The position numbers and the translations under genes are program-made. From assembly GCA_003550325.1 (NCBI GenBank), contig QKWP01000415.1:258699-322698 (forward strand): 64,000 nucleotides of DNA, written 5' to 3'. Shown here piece after piece: positions 59,520 to 64,000 of this stretch (position 1 is its first letter; each line of letters opens with the position of its first letter). Source of the stretch: Gigaspora rosea. Lineage: Eukaryota > Glomeromycota > Glomeromycetes > Diversisporales > Gigasporaceae. The notes under the pieces were generated by a model. It worked only from the letters and a program-made list of their open reading frames with translations, was not told where the DNA came from and made no database searches.

Positions 59520-61488
59520 GATCGATGTATACTCTGCAGAAGACATCTGCCGGGTGCTCTAGGGAAAACGCCATAGCAAGACTTCGAAGGAAAAGAGACG
59601 CAACCACACCAGAAACAAGGGCAGCAGCCCTTGTCTCAAAGAAACGTAGAACATTGGACGTAATTAGAAGCGACAGCGGAAAGAAAATGAAGAAAGTTCA
59701 CAACACAAGAAGCAAAGATGGAGAAACGATAGCTCTAGTACAAATGACAACGCCCAAGAAAAAGGAAGCAGAAACAACCCCTCTTCAGCTATTTCTAGTG
59801 CAAGTACAACAGACTCGACATCTTCAGACTGGATGGAGATTATGGAACGTGAGGCAGAGACGATAGAACCACAAAGACAACACGAAGTAGATCCACAGTT
59901 TTTGATGTGGAAGGTTCTGGAAATTTGTGTAATGATCGATCAGGTGAGACGATTTCACCTGATCTGCAGATCGGCATCAATAACACGAATCTAGATACGG
60001 AACCCATCAATGATGGGAAAATCGGAAACAAAGTTCCCCTCCAGGAAAAAAAATCATGGACAAGTTTTTTCACAAAACTAACAAAGGGAAGGGCCACTTA
60101 CTCCACCTTCTCACCCAGAATCAACATAAGCACAAAAAATAATAATGCATTAATGTTTGACATACAAAAACTCAATAAAATCTCTACTAATGACATAGTA
60201 TCCACACTTTATGGCAAAATAGGTGAAGACTTCATTGGGGTCAAACCACATTTTGTCAGAGGAACTCGCATATATCTGGAAATAATATTTGTTGATGATC
60301 ATAGAATGAGAAAATATACAAAAGAGGGAATAAATATATTTTAACAAACCTTCTATGGTTATATCTCATTTAGATCTAACCAAGAATTGTTGTCAGTAAG
60401 ACTGAGAAACGTTCCAATCACAGACAAAGAGGTAATCACAGAGGAAATTAAAAGTGTTTTTGAAAATGTGGGTAACATCAAAGCAATTAAACCCTGTTAT
60501 ATGAAGGAACTCCAATACAATCTGACCAATGGGTTGTGATTTTTGACATAACTGAGGACAGTGACTTGACACAACGAATTCCAAGATATGTCAACATAAT
60601 GGACCAAAAAGTGGTAACAGAATGGAAGGAGGCTCCTAAGCTTTGCTTTTTCTGTGATGGTGAAGGACATATAAAAAGAGATTGTAGGCAATTAAAGGAA
60701 GCCAACAATTTACGTCAACATTATAAAGAGTTCAAAGAACTTAATAAGCAAGTTACAAGAGAGGGAGCTTTAGAAAATGCTCAAACTACAGTAGAAGAAA
60801 GAGTAGAAAATCCATATATTGATAGTAGTCAGGAGCTTGCCACACAAAAAACTGTAGTAGTGGATCAAAATGTAAATATGGAAAGGGAGACAACCCCATC
60901 TGAATTAGAAGAGGCACAATCAAACCTATACATTGAAAAGGCAGTGACATCTGGTAATGTAAAACCCTCAAATACATTAAAAAAGAACTTAAAAGAAGGA
61001 AACATTGTTCCAGTTACTCCAATTATGAATAGAGAAGAAAATAATCAGAAAAATGATAATAGGTCATATGACCAACATATCCTAATGAACAACGGAACTA
61101 AAGATACAATACAACCAGTGTTGGGTGATATGGCGGTCAACCAAAAATTTGCTAGTCAAATTGGTCTGGTCAAACTGGTCAATTGGTCAAACTGGTCAAA
61201 TTGGTCAAGTCTATTATATAAATATTATATATATATTATATAATAAATTATATTTAAATAAGCTATTGACCAATTTGACCAGTACAGGTCCTTTGACCAG
61301 ACCGGTCAAATTGGTCAAATTGGTCTGGTCCAATGGTCAAATTGGTTTGGTCAAGCCAACACTGAATACAACCAATGGAGGATGATGGATTTATTGAGGT
61401 TACACACAATAAAAAAAAGAAAAATAAAACGGATAAACAAGAAAAGAGAGAACTTATAGGTCAATACAAAAAATCCAAAACATCATAA
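59520..61488 (+). pseudogene. LINE ORF1: RRM-like domain and CCHC zinc knuckle, broken
   Basis: The frame changes several times (59516-59866, 59907-60344, about 60385-60540, 60536 onward). In order: a basic Arg/Lys-rich N-terminus, then LLSVRLRNVPITDKEV and VFENVGNIKAIKP, continuing in another frame with WVVIFDITED and IPRYVNIM (an RRM-like fold), then CFFCDGEGHIKRDC at 60644-60685, a perfect CX2CX4HX4C knuckle. ORF1 proteins of this type bind the LINE RNA. A 249-bp hAT-type element splits the 3' part (61116-61364); beyond it the frame continues (EDDGFIEVTHNKKKKN) to TAA at 61486-61488. Confidence 0.8.
61116..61364. mobile_element. hAT-type MITE with TTGGTCAAA arrays, inserted in LINE ORF1
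   Basis: The ends CAGTGTTGG and CCAACACTG are perfect inverses. AATACAAC flanks both sides exactly (61108-61115 and 61365-61372). ATTGGTCAAACTGGTC words fill both halves around an AT-rich middle. Taking out the element and one flank copy joins the ORF1 frame without a shift. Confidence 0.9.
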
Positions 61489-61490
61489 TA

Positions 61491-62597
61491 ATGAGAGAAG
61501 AACATATAATTACAGTTGCAACATTAAATGTTAAAGGACTTAATAATAGAAACAAATGCAATGAAACATTAACCCTCCTCAATTCATATAAACTAGACAT
61601 TATATTAATTCAAGAAACCAATCTAAATGATGTATCTATGCAGAACTTTCTTAAGAACCAATGGCATCTAGACTCGATATGGTTGTCAAAGGTAGCTATA
61701 CTAGCAGGAAATAGAGAAATAAGCTTCAGCAATCAACAAATCCAACATAATGGAAGAGTAATCATAGTTAACTTCCAACTAAAGCATTTAACTTTTCAAG
61801 TTACAAATGTTTATGCACCTCCAAACATCTCAGATAGGCGTGAATTTCTGGATGCATGGGTACCTAGTAGAAATACAAATGCAATTAACATCATAGCTAG
61901 TAACTTTAACATGAATCTAAACCCAACAAATGACAGAATTAGTCAAGTACAGAATCACTATGACCCAACTAGATATAAATTAGCAGAACTCATAGAAGGT
62001 TTTACAGATACAGCATGTGTAAGCAAAACAAACCCTTTTATTACCTATTATTAAACAGTTAGAAATGGACATTCTATGGCCACAAGATTAGACTACATTT
62101 TTCTTGATGATGACCATATACGGATGTGCAAAAAGACAGAGACAAAATTTGGAAATTCTGACCATCTTCTTGTATGGTGTTCTCTGTATCAGAATCAAGA
62201 AACACCCAAGCCCACACTATGGAAACTTAATCCACGTATGCTGGACAATCCATTTATATCTAAGGAAATTGTAGCTGATCTCAGAGATAAGGAGTCGACC
62301 TCAGACTGGGATTTTTATAAGGTTCGGTGCCAATCAATTTATAGAGCTTGTAAACCACCCACTGCCCCAGAAACTCATATACAAAAAATACATAAAAGAT
62401 TAACAGAACTAAATAATAAAATGGCCAGAGATCCTCAACTAACAGACCTGAGTATTGTAGTAGAACAGTTGAAGTTGGAGCTACAAGAGGAGTTGAAATT
62501 TTTAACAAAAAAGTGACAGCTAAGATCAAATATCAAGTGGTTAGAAGAAGGTGAAAAATCAACAAAGCATTTTTTTGAACGCTACAAATCAAGAACA
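61491..62597 (+). pseudogene. LINE ORF2: EEP endonuclease and start of reverse transcriptase, inactivated
   Basis: It starts at ATG 61491, two bases after the ORF1 stop. Endonuclease motifs in order: TLNVKGL (Asn13), LIQETN (Glu42), NVYAPP, ASNFNMNLNP where GDFN is expected, RLDYIF and GNSDHLLVW (catalytic Asp-His). The aspartate of GDFN has become asparagine. In-frame stops occur at 62052-62054 and 62514-62516; reading across them continues the same domain and then IKWLEEGEKSTKHFFERY, the usual lead-in to a LINE reverse transcriptase. The coding sequence ends abruptly at the LTR junction. Confidence 0.85.
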
Positions 62598-62598
62598 T

Positions 62599-63065
62599 TG
62601 TTATAGAACAACTTTCTTGTTCTATTTCCAGAACATTCTAGAGCACAACAATTGTAAACCAAATAAATGTAAAAATACAAGACACAATTGCACAACAGGA
62701 GTTTTATTAGCTTTATTAGTTTTATTAGTTTTATTAGTTTTATTAGGAGTTTTACAAAAAGATATATAAACCCTCACTTTCTGACTTTCTACCCACAAGC
62801 TTTCTAGCTTAGACTCAGACTTCCCTTTCTCCTCCCTCCAATACTTAAATAATTGTATCTCTTGAATATTATTATCTAAATCAATAAAATATATCTTTGC
62901 TAAATAAATAATACTCTTGTTAATTAATAAATATAAACTGAACCGCTTTAGTGAAATAATATTCCACTTCCACACCGCTTCATATCTTCTCTGACCCTTA
63001 CAAGATCCCTGTCGCTATGTGCTGTGTTGCAAGTACTATATAGAAGGCTATAGTCGCTTGTAACA
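62599..63065 (+). repeat. 5' LTR (467 bp)
   Basis: Begins TGTTATAGAAC and ends CTTGTAACA, with inverted TGTTA/TAACA tips. A GATATATAAACCC box at about 62760 could be its TATA element and AATAAAATATA at about 62884 its polyadenylation region. TTTTATTAG is repeated five times at 62702-62748. Confidence 0.6.
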
Positions 63066-63200
63066 TTTTGGTGCCTTCTGGCGGAAATCATTTAAAACAG
63101 CCGGAACACTAGAACCTCTCTTCCTTCACTCTGCAAGGATATTTTTTTGGCTACCTTCTCTCTTCTCACTCCTAATTAAATAATTGTTTTTTTTGGGTTT

Positions 63201-63344
63201 TCCTGTCGAATTGAAAAAGATTCGTTCAGAAGGGCATACTTGAAGCCTCTTGCATTTGTTGCACCAGTATTTTCCTGTCGAATTGAAAAAGATTCGTTCA
63301 GAAGGGAATACTTGAAGTCTCTGCTTTTGTAGCATTTGTCTTTT
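63201..63344 (+). repeat. 72-bp tandem duplication in the retrotransposon leader
   Basis: TCCTGTCGAATTGAAAAAGA starts at 63201 and again at 63273; the two copies are nearly the same for about 50 bases. It lies between the primer-binding site and the gag-like start. Confidence 0.85.
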
Positions 63345-63495
63345 GGTTTAGTATTTTGTTTTGTTAATTTTCTGTTAGTTTTAGAACCAAATTAGAAACC
63401 CTCTTACCTCTTAGTTAGTACATTGAAACTCTCACCTATTTTCTCACCGGTTTAGTTAAAAAAAATTATTAGTTGTTAAACTACTAGGTCTCTTT

Positions 63496-64000
63496 ATGAC
63501 TAGAGTAAATAGAGCCTACCAAATTCATCTTGAACAAATTGAAGCCCACGACATTAACCATCCATCTGCTCTTGCTACCACCGTTCTCCAACTCAGTCAT
63601 CCTGATTTATCTTGTACTATTTGCTATCTACCTTATAGCTGCCATCGAAACTTTCACCATTTTTGGAACGATTACAGAGACACTTATTTTGCTGGCCGAT
63701 ATTCGCAAATTACTATTGACGCCTTTTTTATTTTAACTCATCCAAACAGCTATAATACTTGTAGAGCTGCTGTCCATGATATTGTTTTCAGCTGCCGATA
63801 CCATAATCCTTATTTGGACCCTAAAGAGGTTATTGCTGAATTACTTCGACGATTCACTCTATATACTCTTGCCACTACTCTACCAGCAGATTTTCCAGCA
63901 AATATCTTTGACCATCATATTGAAGGCCTCACTACTTCTACTCCTCCACTTGGCCGCTTTATTGATACACTTGATCACTTTTCACCTATAATCCAAACTA
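63496..64000 (+). CDS. Gag-like ORF of the LTR retrotransposon, runs off the window
   Basis: From ATG 63496 (MTRVNRAYQIHLEQIEAHDI) the frame stays open for 168 codons to the window edge with no stop, which is exceptional in this AT-rich DNA. Codon use is richer in C (CTT, ACT, CCA, CAT) than the host genes. It includes SHPDLSCTICYLPYS and FSCRYHNPYLDPKEVIAELL; I do not recognise a domain. Its place after an LTR, a primer site and a leader argues for gag or a gag-pol start. Frames at 63530-63736 and 63776-63991 are shadows of it. Confidence 0.6.
   Translation, partial: MTRVNRAYQIHLEQIEAHDINHPSALATTVLQLSHPDLSCTICYLPYSCHRNFHHFWNDYRDTYFAGRYSQITIDAFFILTHPNSYNTCRAAVHDIVFSCRYHNPYLDPKEVIAELLRRFTLYTLATTLPADFPANIFDHHIEGLTTSTPPLGRFIDTLDHFSPIIQT

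Larger units (their letters stand above)
59520..62598 (+). mobile_element. LINE (non-LTR retrotransposon), 5' part, interrupted at 62598
   Basis: ORF1 with RRM-like and CCHC segments is followed after 2 nt by ORF2 with an apurinic-type endonuclease (EEP fold) and the lead-in to reverse transcriptase. The sequence breaks at 62598, where an LTR retrotransposon begins; the rest of the reverse transcriptase is expected beyond the window. The exact left end is uncertain (near 59519). Several stops and frameshifts make this copy inactive. Confidence 0.8.
62599..64000 (+). mobile_element. LTR retrotransposon inserted in the LINE, 5' part
   Basis: LTR 62599-63065, a primer-binding-site-like TGGTGCCTTCTGGCGG at 63070, a leader with a 72-bp tandem duplication, and a long open frame from 63496 to the window end. 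The remaining genes and the right LTR lie outside. Superfamily (copia or gypsy) cannot be told from this part. Confidence 0.65.

Overview
The window looks like nuclear DNA of an arbuscular mycorrhizal fungus (Glomeromycotina, Rhizophagus-like). The DNA is very AT-rich. Genes have short GT-AG introns of about 65-85 nt. The gene families are those strongly expanded in these fungi: Sel1-repeat proteins, F-box/leucine-rich-repeat proteins, and an ion-transport channel with a long soluble N-terminal part. Transposable elements are dense and often nested. The organism call is inference from gene families and composition; no rRNA or tRNA was seen that would settle it.

Layout. 1-3.3 kb: intergenic, with small repeats and a 67-nt poly(A). 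3.3-6.7 kb: F-box/LRR gene made of 84-nt repeats, with two 1-nt frame breaks. 7.3-7.5 kb: F-box gene remnant. 10.5-14.5 kb: seven-exon ion channel gene ending in 11-residue coiled-coil repeats. 17.9-20.0 kb: first Sel1 gene, about 18 units. 21.2-21.9 kb: hAT-type nonautonomous element. 22.5-34.4 kb: decayed Ty3/gypsy retrotransposon on the minus strand whose left LTR was hit by a solo LTR and a MULE-like element, and whose interior holds other inverted-repeat elements. 35.5-38.4 kb: inverted-repeat-bounded segment with one unidentified ORF. 39.0-43.2 kb: a hAT-type element with further elements nested inside. 43.4-46.5 kb: more TIR elements. 47.9-50.7 kb: second Sel1 gene, about 24 units. 52.8-53.6 kb: broken kelch-like gene. 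58.6-59.5 kb: F-box gene with a coiled-coil N-terminus. 59.5-62.6 kb: LINE with RRM/CCHC ORF1 and endonuclease ORF2, itself interrupted at 62.6 kb by a younger LTR retrotransposon whose gag-like ORF runs off the window end.

The most striking theme is a set of at least seven, probably nine, short terminal-inverted-repeat elements of hAT type. They mostly begin TAG or CAG, and seven have 8-bp target duplications readable by eye. Each carries its own private oligonucleotide repeated many times next to its ends (GGTCCG, GGGTC, TTTGAAT, GATTAAT, TGGTCAAA and so on). The ends differ between elements but the architecture is the same. One of them sits in LINE ORF1; removing it together with one target-duplication copy joins the flanking reading frame.

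The host genes do not form an operon-like unit. Sel1, F-box/LRR and kelch proteins are adaptor or scaffold families, and the channel is a membrane protein. The 23.4-36 kb transposon block is strongly CpG-poor and carries G-to-A and C-to-T changes at conserved transposon residues, which fits cytosine methylation followed by deamination.
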